The translations under genes and the position numbers were made by a program. A stretch of DNA of 64,000 nucleotides from Motacilla alba alba (taxonomy: Eukaryota > Chordata > Aves > Passeriformes > Motacillidae), in assembly GCF_015832195.1 (NCBI RefSeq), contig NC_052031.1:13517850-13581849 (forward strand), in the 5' to 3' direction. The notes below the pieces were generated by a model. That model made no database searches and was not told the DNA's origin. It saw only the letters and a program-made list of their open reading frames with translations. This document shows positions 13,418 through 26,300 of the stretch, piece by piece. Position 1 is the stretch's first letter; every line of letters starts with the position of its first letter.

Positions 13418-13460
13418 GCTCCGCTCCCGGCTCCGCGCCCCGCTCCGCTCCCGGCTCCGC
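13418..13460. repeat. 24-bp direct duplication in the SRPK2 5' UTR
   Basis: A 19-bp GC-rich word at 13418-13436 recurs exactly at 13442-13460. It lies upstream of the SRPK2 ATG, probably in the 5' UTR. On the minus strand it reads as GCGGAGCCGGGAGCGGAGC, repeated. Confidence 0.8.
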
Positions 13461-13759
13461 TGCCAGCCGCCACCGCGCGCCCGGCACCGTCCGGCAGCAT
13501 CGGCACCGCCGCCCCGCGCCGCCGCCGCCGCTGCGCAGGCGCGGGCGAGCGGCGGGGCCGCGGCCGGAAAGGCGCGGGCGGGGCGGGGCGCGGCAGGTGG
13601 CGGCGGGCGGGCGCACCTGAGGCGGGAGCGGCCCCGCGGCCGCCGCCGAGGTGGGGCTTTGCGGGCGGTCGAGCCAAAGCGGAATTGATTGTGCCAAGTT
13701 TCGGGTCGTGCCGGCAGTAGCGGAGCGATCCGCCCTGCTGCGGTGCCGCGCTGGGAGCT

Positions 13760-16700
13760 GTGCGAAGGGGCAGAGGAGGGAGGCGTCAGGCTCTCTCCAC
13801 GGCAGCAGCTGGGGCGAGATCGGCTTTAGCTTGTCCCGAAACCTCTGTGGGGTGAGATGCCAGAACCAATTAACCTCGTGGCCAAATCCAGGGAAATTAG
13901 ATTTCTTTAATTCTGATTCTCACTAAGTTGTTTGATTATCGTGACGGACAACTCTTGGCAATTGGTTTTTTCCTGCCGACGGCGTCTTGTTGCCTGTGGT
14001 ACCAGACACTGCTCTGATTTGGCATGGTACTGACCCAGTGAACACTGTCACTTCTTACTTGAGCTGTGCACAGCACGGCTCAGTGCTTGACAGTGTTATG
14101 ACTGAAATTTGGTGCCATCTATACCTTGGTGCCTGGGGCCAGCTATGATCTGGGTCATATCCAACGCTCCAGTCTATGAGTGAGGCTTGTCTGGATTATC
14201 TTCATGTGGCAGTGGAGTTCCAAGGCATTGTAACTGAAAGGTAACAGGGGCAGTCATTAAATTTTGTTGCAGAACTGCCTCCCTAAGTGGCAACACAAAG
14301 AATCCATAAGGATGAAGATCCTAAAAGCAGCTACAGTCAAGGCATTATGAGAGTGAAGGGAACTAGCAGTAATTGCTGCTCTTAAGTAATTGGATCACTG
14401 AGATTTCATTTAGACAGAAAATTGAATCCCTAGGTCTGGTTAGTTCAGCTTAGGAGGGGTAGAGCCACAGGAGCATAAAGCTAGACAACCCAAAAGGAGG
14501 CACTACACTGTATAATGCTTTTTTGTCTGACTAGAGAGCCTGGTGAACAGAAAACAATAGGACCATGAAGTTTCTAAACTGCAGCTCTCATGAGGCAGCC
14601 CAGCTGCATTTCTAAATCAAACCATTTTCTGTGTCCCATCCTCCATCATAAAAGTACACAGGAAATGAACCTTTTTACTATAAACTGCTGCCAGTAATAT
14701 GCAACACTGGTAGGTTACATTTCTCCCTTACTGTAGTTAGTCTTTTAGTTCAGTGTGATAAGTTAGTTAACAGAAAGCTTTATTGAAATTTTGAAGGCTT
14801 TCTGCTGAGAAACTTGAGGTGCATGAAAATTAATAATAGCTGAATGTTAAGAAAGCAGATTATGTATTTACTCATTATTTCCAGGCTAATTTTAACATCA
14901 CCGGTTAAATTGTGTGTGTGCATGAATACTTGTTCCTGTGTCATGAATGACAGAAAAGAGCAGCTGATGATGGAGGAAACAGTAAGACTTGCTTTTTTTC
15001 TTCGTCAGGGCAGTGCTGCCTTAAAGTTATCTTGTAGCTATGGTTCTAGAGCAGAAACCATACCAGGGTCCTGGTCATCTTTTCAGCAACTTGTGTGGCA
15101 TTCTATTTGCTTTAACAGGAGTTTTATATGTAGAACTGATTGGACAATTGTGTCTTAGATAAGTACAGGGAGCTTTGCTTACATCAACAGGATTATAAAT
15201 CCACCAGATCTGGAGTCAGGGAGGAATTTCCCTCACAAGCATAATGTCAGCAACATAATCAGGGCAAAGGAACAATCTGCCAGCACGCAGAGAAAGGAAT
15301 TGTTAGGACAAGGTGGGTGTACACTACGCACACAATTTCATTCAGTTTAGTGGAAACATATTTCAGGACTGTATTTTTTTGGGGTTTTGTTGTTTTCTTT
15401 CTCCCCAACCCCGCCAAGCGACACTCAGAGGATGATCATGCAGAAGTGCAAAAAAATCACTGAGACTCTCTATGTATGTATAGAGGATTACCATGTGCAA
15501 TTAACTGTCTGGAGAGTAAATTAAGGTCAGTAGAGGCTAAACATATTTCAGAAAATGAAAAAACCAACAAGCCCCCACTCTATTTCTCACACTCAAGAGA
15601 ATAACTCCCTGAGAAGACAAATAGTAAATGAATTTTTTTTTAAATTACAAGAATATTTTTATTTATATGCTTCTTAATAAAGAGTCTACCCTGTTTATTT
15701 GAATCCTCTAATTTCAGGGAAATTTTCCATCTTTATTTAAATACACATCTTTTTCAAAAGGAAATGATGAGCCAAGAGAGAAGACAGACTAAATAGCGAA
15801 AGGCAGCATTTGCAAAATCAGTGTACAACACAAAGAGGGACTGAGCCAGAATGTATCTGCCTGTCTCTGAACACTTGTTGGGAACAGGTGTCTGTTTTGT
15901 TGCAGGGATTACCATAGAGCTCATTCACTCAGGGGAAAGGCACCGTGAGGTTCAGTTGCTATGACCTATGCAGAAGGGAGGGACAACAGCAGATTTAGGT
16001 GATCTTAGGTGCAAACATCAGGAGAGAAGAAGAATCAAGTATCAAATTATGGAATGGTATTTTTGCCTGTCTAGACTATAGCTTGGATCTGATACCCACA
16101 GATGTTTGATTTGTTTCGTTTTCACCTAGCTTTGAAATATTCCCTTACATATGAAGACAAACTTTTCCTTTAGTACTGAATAAGAAGTTACCTAGCAGCA
16201 GTCCTGTAAACATTATACTGTCATCCATCTGGGAATAACTGAAAATTCTTCCTTCGGCAGAGGGACGTTAGGAAATTTTGCCCTGATTTCTGTACCATTT
16301 CCTTTTAGCACTGCTTTTCCCACTCTGTAGTAGCATGGGCTCATATTCTTATTTCTGCACTTCTCAGAAATCAGGATATGAGCCAACTTCACCCTGCTCT
16401 TGCACAGAAAGGAACAAACATGAAATAACACATAAGGCAGAGGAAGGAAAAAACCCAACAAAATGATAAGTGGTGGAAAAAGGAAAAAGAAAAATGCAGT
16501 GAAAGGAAATTCCCAATTACAGGCGAGCTCTCATTAATATGCAAGTCCAGCCTTCTCATCCTCTCGCCTTTCATTGTTGTCTCTGGTTCCTTCAGTTCCC
16601 ACCCCCACTCTGAATTTCTTTAAGTATGACACACCCAAGCAGGCATACAAACAATGAGTCTGTCCTTCTCTTGCTCACTTGAAGAATTTTCTGTCTACCA

Positions 16701-19700
16701 AAGTGGTTTTTGTCCTTCTCTAGTATGTAAACAAAGCAAAGAGGAAAATTCTCAACTTGGTTTTGAGCAACACAGACAACAACAAACTTACAGATAGGAA
16801 GGATTAAGCAACAGTAACTAAGTAGCTGAGTTTCTTGTAAGGTCAAGACTATTGGCTCATCAGTACCTAAGTATAACCAGTTAACATTAATAGGTGCATT
16901 GCACAAGTTAAACAAGAAAAGTAGTCTATTATCTTGGTAGTGTAATGAAAAAAATAGCAGGAAGCATGAATTGGGATTTCCAAAAAAAAGGGAGGTCAGA
17001 AATTCCTCAGTTTAGATTCCTGGCTCATTCACTGATTCATTGTGCCCTTCCTAAAGCAAATTACATGACTCACTTGACTAATTTTCTTCATCTATAAAAT
17101 GGTACAGTGCATGCCAGCTACACAGAGTTTACATTGGTAGAGAACTCTTGTTTATCAAGTTAATTTGGATTACTAATAAAAGAAGAAAGACATAAAGGAC
17201 AAAGCAGACCGGTTTAACACCAATTTGACATGAAATTAAAGACTAACCTGTGCCCAGAAATAGCTGCATCAACCCAGATATGTATTGAATGTTGTTTAAA
17301 ATAGGGCATGAACTGGCATGACTTAACTCAGATCTGAAATAGAATTAAAACAGACTCTGGCAATATTTTATGAAAATATTTCTTCCAGTGTTGAAGCACG
17401 CAGGTTTTCAGAATGACTCACTCTAGCTTCCCCCATTACTTCCAGCAGGCTCCCAAACACCCCTTCAATTAAACTCCCTCCAGTTTCCTGGGTCCTTGTC
17501 TTAAATTTCCTCATTAGACTCCACTCCTGGTTCCCAGCTCTTTACCCAGCTTGCCCTTCTCATCTTGACCTCCATCATCTCCTTTTTCAAATATATTGTA
17601 TTTTTTTTAATTCTGTTTAAATTGGATAGTTTCTTCCTTCATGCTGATTAGAGGTCAGCAAAGGAAGAAAGGATCACTGAGAGATTAGCAACTGCTCTCA
17701 GTTTTCTGTTCAACATAGACACAAGCAATTATAGCAGAAGTTTCTCAGCAGTGATGCAATGGTGTTTTTGATTCAGTCCTACAACTTCTTTCTGATTGGC
17801 AGCTTTGCAGTCTGGTCGTGCATGTGAGAGATTCATCTGCTAAGTAAGCATGGAATATTTTCAAACTTAATTATTAAATACTCACATGTCTCCAACATGT
17901 GCAAAATGCTGTTTTACGAAGTCTCATCATTTGCCCACATTTAAGCAGATTTTCCTAAGGTTTTCAAAGGCACATCTTTGATATTAAGGCCTTTTTCTAT
18001 GAAATCTCAGCCTCCTACTCAAAGGTAGGGATTGCCAACCAATGAGATGAGAATCCATTAGAAATCAGATGCGGGGCTTACCCTGTTTCCCTTTCTCTTG
18101 ACTTGGACTACACAAACAATAGTCACAATGAAAACAATAAGGGACAAGCCATAAGCTTAAGTGTAATGTAAGAGGAAGCAATGGACTCATTTTCTCTGGG
18201 AGAATAAAGCTTCTTTCTTCCCTGTAACCTCCCCTGTACTTTTACTTTATCCAAGATGTTTTCACAGCCTTCAGAAAAATCAGACACCAGCTGACTAGTA
18301 GGATGATGCCATGTTATGTCAGTAGTACCCCAAACGTTCTTTCTTCACACATCCTGCAGTGTGACATCGCCGCAACGCCCTCGCCAACGCCCTTCTGGGA
18401 AATTACCAGCCACTACCCCACTGCTGCTCCGTGAGCACCAGTGCTCCTTTGCAAACTTTCAGGTTACAATGCATTCTGAAATCAGCTCCTGTGGGGGGAA
18501 TGGCCCATAAAGAAACACTGGCCAGACGAGTTTGTCTGGGTACAGTTCCAGAGCTTCATCTTGACAGCAGATTTGTCCTGTTTCATAGGAAGCAACCATT
18601 TGGTAAAGGATGGCTCAGTTACACTGGCAATGTGCATTAGCAGCTACAGTTATCAGTATACTATTGTTTGCCATTAATGCACAGAACATTGCCTCTTTTT
18701 GCTTAATTAGTTTTGACTACACACAGAATCCAAGGAACTCCTGGGGTAGAGGGGCATCTCCCAGAAGTGGCTGAGGATTCTTTTCTTATTATCAAAACAG
18801 CATTCTTTTAAAAGTATTAATTATTTCATTACTCAGCATGGGATATTTCCTTCCATATGATTAAAGTTTTACAAAGTTAACAGTAACTGGATCTTACAAA
18901 GTGAAATGTCAGCCAGCTTCATAGTCATAGGCATTACCAGCCTGGTTCATAACTGGTATGAAGTAGCCATTCAGTTTCACTCTATAGGATTGGTCTATAA
19001 CATATCTATACCATGTAAAACAGCTACAGGATTTTTTTCAAAACCAGAAAGTCTTACAGCTAATTGTTAAAATAAAAGCAGAAATAGCTTAACTTGTTTC
19101 CCTACCTTGTTAGCCTTCACAAAGAACACTCATGAATGAACCTTGTTATGTTCAAAGAACTGGAGAAAGACTGATTATCCACCTCTAGGCATGGGAAATT
19201 CCCTGTGCTCCTACTGCAAGATGCATAGCATCAAATCACAGTGAAAATATTATAAACAGTCAGCTATGTTCATTCAAATCACAGAGAATTAATCTACTGC
19301 AATTTGGCCTTGTGCATTGTTTCTCAGAAATTAATTCCGTGGGCTTGATTTTTTGGGTTTGATTTAATCATGTTTTACGCCCACTTTGCCATTCATTGTA
19401 GTAACACAAATGACTGTGGTAGGAAATATTCACATGCTTTTGCCTTCAGAGCTGCAAACTATTATAATAAACATTAAGAATGTAAATATTGTCACCAAAG
19501 AGTATGTGTTCATTGCACTGTTTAGTCATGTCAGGCCTTTAAAATCACTACACTGTTGAATTATATTCACATAATAAGTCTGTATTATTTACAGTAACTT
19601 CTAAGCCATGAAGATTTTTACCCTTTTTCCAGAATACTCAGTGCCTTTTTAGCTGGGCTGCCCTGGTACAGATAAACCCCAAAACTAAAGGATTATGGCA

Positions 19701-20250
19701 ATTTCAGTTCCTAGTGAGGAAGAAATCCAGTGTAGGACAATGATTTCTTCTTTCTTCAGATTGCTGACTTTACCTTGTTGTAAAAATAAGGGGGTTTATT
19801 TTCTTCAAACATTAGTTGCAATAGGTATATAAGTCTGTTTCCTAAAACCTCCTCCTCTGTCTTAACTCATGCATTATTCTTAAAGTAAGCACAAAATTGC
19901 AGAAAGCTGCAGGAAAAGCAGAATGGCAAGAAGCAATTGCAACATGGTGATAGAATGTGTGTCTGATTAGTTGATGGTAGGATACATCCAAATCAACACA
20001 TTTACCAACGTGCTTGGCACTATTTGCATTCAGTGGAACAACGCACTGGACCATTTATATGGGAACTGAAGCAAGAAATGGTACTGTGAAGTCAATACAC
20101 CCACAGCATGCCTCTTATCACTGAAAACCCAGGAGAACAGAGGGCCTTTTCTGTCTCTTCCTTTGAACTGTAGTTGAAATCCATGAGGAAATATGATGAT
20201 GTTGATGGCTTTTTGTACCCAGCAATTTATCTAAGACTGTTGTGGTTATA
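13760..20250. other. Intergenic DNA right of the SRPK2 promoter
   Basis: AT-rich sequence between the SRPK2 and PUS7 promoters. Open frames are short and resemble no family I know; the longest, 104 codons at 14844-15158 on the plus strand, has no splice partners and no motif. A small CpG-containing patch lies at 18364-18392. I see no tRNA, rRNA or recognisable ncRNA gene. Confidence 0.5.
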
Positions 20251-20251
20251 A

Positions 20252-20320
20252 CAACAATGGTTGGACTTGATGATCTAAAAGGTCTTTTCCAACCTAAACA
20301 ATTCTAAGAGACTATGATCT
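20252..20320 (+). mobile_element. CR1 LINE 3'-terminal fragment
   Basis: The words GGTTGGACTTGATGATCTAA and GGTCTTTTCCAACCTAAACA are the classic last part of CR1, followed by an ATTCTAAGAGACTATGAT tail that resembles the CR1 terminal octamer repeat. It is about 70 bp, heavily 5'-truncated and sense to the plus strand. Confidence 0.82.
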
Positions 20321-20324
20321 TTGC

Positions 20325-23300
20325 CTGCCCTGATCAAATTTTTGAATCAGGCTCCTTGTCCTTTGTTTTCCCAAAAATAATACATAGTTCAAGATGAAGA
20401 ATTCTGTTACAGACTGAAGTACTGTATGAAATAGTACTGGGAATTTACCTGCAAATAAAAAAGTGTGCAGAAATCTTATTTGCAGTGAAATCAATCTCAA
20501 TTGCTATGGAAGTCTGCATTGCCAGCATACTAGTATCTTTTTCTCTAGCATTAGCCTGGTCCTCATATAAAAGAATTACAAATAGTCTTTCATTTCAGGA
20601 GTTAATGATTGACTGTTATTCTTCAAAATCTGGACTTGCCTAGCCAGCTGAAGAACCTGATTATGGGAAGTACAGGTCCTCTGTATATCACATACAACCT
20701 GGTAAAAATGTGGGTGCTACAGCTTATTGGACACGAGGGGAAAGAGCAACTCAAGAAACTGTTCTTGATTTTGTAATATGTATTCTAACTTTCCAGTTGT
20801 TCTCTAAACTATTGGCAACTACTTCTGATCTCCCTTTTGAGACCTTGAGATGTACATTAGGCCTATGTCCAAGGTTTGTTTGCAGCAAGTTATCCTTGAA
20901 TCTTTGTGGGTATTGTTTTGTTGGGGTTTTTTAATTGTTGTTGGATAAGGGTCCTTTTCACCAAATGCATATCTGATTTGGCCCACAGAGAGAAAAAAGA
21001 AAAAAAGGTGTCACCCTATAACACTTTGTATCATGCTGAGCCTTAAATTAATATTTTATGTGCTTACTGTGCTTTCATTTCATCTCTTTTTTCTGCTCAG
21101 AAACAGTTGCATCCCATGCTGCCAGTGTACAGAGCCTATAGTATTTCATATTAATGCATTCTTACACAGGAACTGTGATGGTTAGGGAGGCCCTTGCTGA
21201 GGGACAGGAGCTGTCAGATAAAAGGGATGTTTACCAGTTAAGGTTTCAAACAGCAGTGCCATAAGAATATATTAATCAGCTGGAGATCTCAGACTGGAAG
21301 AGGAAATAACTTTTCCCAGTATCTGGTAGAAGACCATTTTAGTCTAGCAGGCAATTAGGCAGCCATTGAATGGAGAGAGACAGTAATCTGTAGGATACAT
21401 ACAGGGAGTTCTCTCCAACAATTTCACTGACCACTGTGATTTTCCTCATATTTCAGTCATTTGTAAGATTCATCAAGCAAGAACAGGGAAAATACACAGT
21501 TGAACATTAAAAGGATCCTGAATTATAATGCTAAGGCTAGCTAAAAATAAATCTGATTCTTATCTTTTTGGCTGGAAGGCATCCTGTAAACTAAAAGAGA
21601 CAAGAGACCAGACACAGCAAATACAAAATTATTTCTTCATTTAACACAAGTGGGACTTAGCATGGGCCCTCCCTGGAACAGTGCTTTAATGCTAGCATTT
21701 GTGTGACACTCACAAAATTCAGGTGTAGATAAAAAGGCAGGCACTTGGTTCTCACAAAGCATCTAATCCCAGCTTTCAGCAAGTTTAATAGTTACCAGTT
21801 AAACCATGCCTAGAGAAAATCCTTAATTGCATAGGTAAATTTTCACCAATTGAATTTATATTGGGTTCTATGTGCACATACCCAACAGAATAAGGGTCCC
21901 TAGGGGAAAAAGGAGACAGAAGTTACAACTCCTGCCCTTAACCAAAGGAACAGTCATACTACACCATCTGCTATCCCCCATACTAATTAATACCTGCACA
22001 GGTTATATTGTGGTGATACTGTAATTCTATCCATCTTATGCAGTAGCTGTTATCAGTTCTGTTTCTGTGTGAGTCATTTTGTCCTTTGGTAATGTCATGG
22101 TCTCTGTTCATTTGGTTGTTTTTGCGACCTGCTCCACATCCCAGTAACCACTTCACTGCCTCTGCTGCAGGAATTCTTACAGTACAGCCCTTTTTGCCCA
22201 GTCTAAAATCTGATACAAACTGTTCTGCCTCAGAAGCTGTCCAGTGTGAATGGACATGCAGGTGTACTTTATTTTCTTTTCCTGCTTCATTCTTTTATTA
22301 TCAGACTTACGGAAAGTGTTTATCTGTAAGAGTTTGCCACCCTGAATTATCTTTTTTCCTGTGCTCACCCTGAGGACCACTAGAAGGTTGTGCAAGTCTC
22401 CAGCTAGCTCACAGCATGCCCAGGCACAGCTGTCCCAGAAGTCCCTTTTTGCATTGCTTAAATGAAATAGCTGTACAGAAATGGAGAAAGTAATGTGAAA
22501 ACAGGGACTTAAACTGCTGTATGGCCCCTCATGGAAAATGGGTAAGCAGACAGACAAAAATAGAAGTTGTCTTGAAGTGTGCAAGGCCACAGAATAGTGC
22601 TGCAATTGAGGTTCACTCCACTAAATAGGTGGGATGGATACCAAATGACTTTAGTTTATCCACTTTGCTAGGCAGGTAAGACTAGACTCAGGGGACTTCA
22701 AGAACATTTCCTAATATGACTTTTTCAGGAAGAGATTGCAAGGCATACAAGTATAAGCCATGCTTCCTCTCCTGCCCTATTTTTGGACATCACTGGCCTT
22801 GTGTAACTCTTAACTTTTCACCTCTCTGAGAAGAAATGCTTCAGTTTCACCACAGTAATTTTAGGGTTTTGTTGTCAGGAACAAACATGCCTTCCTGAAT
22901 TTTTTTAAAAGCCCATTGCAGACAAAGATCCAGATGCAACTTGCATAAGCAGGTCTATGTTAGCTCTAAATGAGCTAGTATGGGTACTATAGCAGCAGCC
23001 TGTTAATGGGGATCTGTGGTTACTCTGTGCTAAATTAGTGAATTAATGAACTAGTAACCTAGAAAATTAGCAGGCTACACTGCTGGATAAATGCAAGTCA
23101 ACTAGTTAAAATTAGCTTAAATTTGTTGGGAAAATCTGTAGTTGCTCTACAAAGATGTACAAAGCTGAGAACTGTATCTGTGATCTTGGACCTTGAATTA
23201 CACTCTGCCATTTGGCAATACATTACAGTCTCAGTGGCCAGTAGACCACTGAGTCGAAATTCATGACCTGGAATCCCCAGCTATTTCTCAGCCTTACACT

Positions 23301-26300
23301 GAAATGAAATCCAGCCAAGCTTAACCTTCTCCACCACCTGGTTTCATGGGTGGAATAAGAATTGGGCATGAGGCCAGCAAGCAGCAGTGCTGTGCTCTGG
23401 TATGGTCTCTGATCTGGAGGAACTAAGGAGCTGGGGTTTGGTTATACTGAGCAGCACAACACTCTGCAGTTTAGACTGGACTTGAGAAAGTTTAGACTGT
23501 TTTAGATTAATAATGTGTTGAATACTGTGTGTATAAAAACATTTTTTTCTTTTCTAAATTTAATGACTGCTTAATCATGCTTCTCCAGCAGACAGTAAAA
23601 GAGCATAAACACTTTAGATTCTTTCCCCATTTTCCTTAAAATAGTGTACCATTAATTTCCTGTTTCTTAAGAGTTACTTTGTGGAGGTTTCTGGGGTTGA
23701 CCTCTGGATAATCATCCCTCATTGTATATAGCAACATTTCACCCCATATATTTAAGCACTTAGATTTAAACATCTCTATTTTTACTACACTCATATTTTA
23801 AGGAAGGTTTAATTTAATTAATGAGGTCATGGTACCCTAACTCCCAACTTCTGTTTGCAGTGTTCAAAAACTTTGCAAAAAAGCTATCTAAAAAGTATCA
23901 TGTTTGTTGTCATGCTGCATTTACATTTGTTTCCTAAGCAATACAACAAAGACACCTATTAATGAAGAGCAAACACTCAGTTAACCACAGAAACAGTTTT
24001 TTAATCAAGTAGTATTTAATTAAATTGGAAAATCATCCTTTTGTAGGGCCCAAAATGTGGAACCTAAATAGAGATATATGTCAAATTGCTCTTCTTTGAA
24101 AAAGTACTACAGCTTGCAAGACAGTAATTTTAAAATGTCAAGAAACATTAGCACCAGAACATTTGAAATGCCAGAAATTTTTAGTTAAGTTTTTTAGAGT
24201 TTTCATACTAAATAACTTATTCATCTCATAACTCATTTAACCTCTTTCTTAATTTCTTTTTCTGAAGTGGAAAATTATTTGTTTCTACTAAGTGCAAGCA
24301 ATCCCATACTCTAAGTTAATTAAAACATCTACATGAAACATCCCTACAGCTGTCTTAATTGTTTTTTTACTCCTGTTTTAATTTTTAGTGGGATTTCTAT
24401 TGGTATTTTCTTAGCATATTTTCCACTAAAACAAGATTTGTATGAAGGGTTGGTCTCCCTCTGATTTATTTTTAATTAATTGCCTGATTTCAAATGAAGC
24501 TGGGTTTGTCTGCCAGTTATTAAGTCTCAAAGTTACTGTGAGGACACTAGGGATAGCCACTACTAATGTGTCTCTTGACAGCGAATGAAGGAGAACTGAG
24601 AAGCCTTCCACTCTGTTTGGCAGGATTTGAATGAGTCAACCCATTCTCCTACTGTGGTCCCGGCAACAAGCTGGAAAAAGGCAAGCAGAGGGTGTACAAA
24701 TGATGTACAAATAACCAAAATGATGTACAAATAACCAGAATTACAAGGTGGGGGGAAGGCATCTGAGATCTAGAAGGGAGCTGAGGGTATTGGAAGGAAG
24801 TACAGGAAGCAAAGAGAAAGGCTGGAAGAATATTTTGATGGCATCATGGTGGGAAGTTGTAATAAACACAGAATACAAATTTATTAAAAAACAACCTACA
24901 TTGGTTTTACTACTCATGAAACACAGTAGTGGTTTCATAGTTCAGCACTGTCTTATTTTTGGTGAGAAAAACTGAGCATGCCTTTATCAACATGCTGTCA
25001 TTGACCATGGGGGGATTCAAGCTACTTGCCCTTGTAATTTTTGCAGTTTTTAAAAAAGTTATGAAAAATCCTGACACTGAATTCTTTTAACTTGGGTTAA
25101 ACTTGGGTTAAACACTGTGAGCTGGTTACCTTGAGCTACCTGGAGCTGACCTAAATACCTGGGGCTAAATGCTTCTGAAAATCTGTCTGCAGTGTGTTGT
25201 AGGACATTTTTTTTCTCAGTATCACTTCAATGGCAAATACTGTGTGCTGCTAGAGGATGCCGATGCTGTTCACACACTACATAAATGCATTTTATAAAAA
25301 TACACACTTAGGAAGGTTTTTTTAAGGGATCTCTTCTGAATGTATCTAAGGAAGTATGTGATTGAACAGCTCTGTAGAGGGATGCTTCAAAATGTGTTAA
25401 GGAGCTTTGGTGGTTTATTAGACTTTATGGTTGTCAGAGAGAAAGCATTGGAAATGCAATGTATTTGTACATGATTATTCACATTGTAATTGCCACTCTA
25501 TCCTCAACTCTATTTCTGTAATGGGAAAAGTAACACCAGGAAAATGAGTGGAATTATTATTTGAAGACCTGCAGTGACTAACAGTGGCATGAAAGCTTAA
25601 TGGACCTATGAAAGAACACTCTGTCTGCAGAGGAGTGTGTTGTCCACAGGAAGGTCTCTGTACAGGAGCTGCCCACACAGGGCTGCTGTGTGGTGTTAGA
25701 GTGCAGCAGGGAGCACAGTGTCTCTGTGGAGGCTGTTTACCTAGCTTGGCTATCATGATTTTCAAATGGGACCTCCAGACTGCACTGGAATGAGTTTTTC
25801 ACACTTTCTCAGTTTGTACAAGGCAGTTCCAGACCCTATTGTAAGGAGGCATGTAGAGCCAAATAGCTGCTGGTTAATGCCTTCTCTTCTGTGCCTGGAG
25901 AATTTTATGGATTACAGTGAATAAAAGGCTAATTTGTCTCCTAAAGCATATACTGATATAAATGTGATTTTCTGCACTACCTAACTCGGGTTAATGGAGT
26001 GTTGCTTCAATGTATTGTGTTTCTGGCATGTTCTGACTGTATCCATAATGTCTTTGTATGGTCTGAACTTCCTATTCATTACAAATTGGTGAACAGCAGT
26101 AAGCAGTTCAACAAACAGGTATTTCTTAAGCTGTCAAACTCAAAGCCTGAATAATCTAAAGAGAAGTGCAATCAGACCTGCCAACTGTAAACAATAAATA
26201 CTTCCAAAATGCAGAATGGCTTACAAATAAAATAAAACTGAAAAGTTAGGTTGACCTGCAGCTCAGCTGTAGTTTATGAAAACATTAAGAATGTTTTCAT

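Larger units (their letters stand above)
12830..13760 (-). promoter_or_regulatory. SRPK2: CpG island and promoter of SRPK2
   Basis: Very GC- and CpG-rich block in AT-rich surroundings, centred on the SRPK2 start codon. Upstream of the ATG on the minus strand lie a consensus NRF1 site (TGCGCAGGCGCG, 13532-13543) and tandem Sp1/KLF boxes (GGGCGGGGCGGGGCG, 13576-13590). No TATA box is obvious, which fits a dispersed housekeeping start. A transcription start around 13,480-13,530 is inferred, not shown. Whether the island also fires in the plus direction cannot be told from sequence. Confidence 0.8.

Noticed and set aside
12710..13720. Long plus-strand open frames (336 and 286 codons) across the SRPK2 CpG island
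   Set aside because: Arg/Pro/Gly/Ala-rich translations from GC-rich DNA with few stop codons. They have no domain and run antisense to the well-supported SRPK2 exons.
22177..22605. 142-codon minus-strand frame
   Set aside because: No similarity to any family I recognise, no paired splice signals and no nearby CpG island. It is likely a chance frame.
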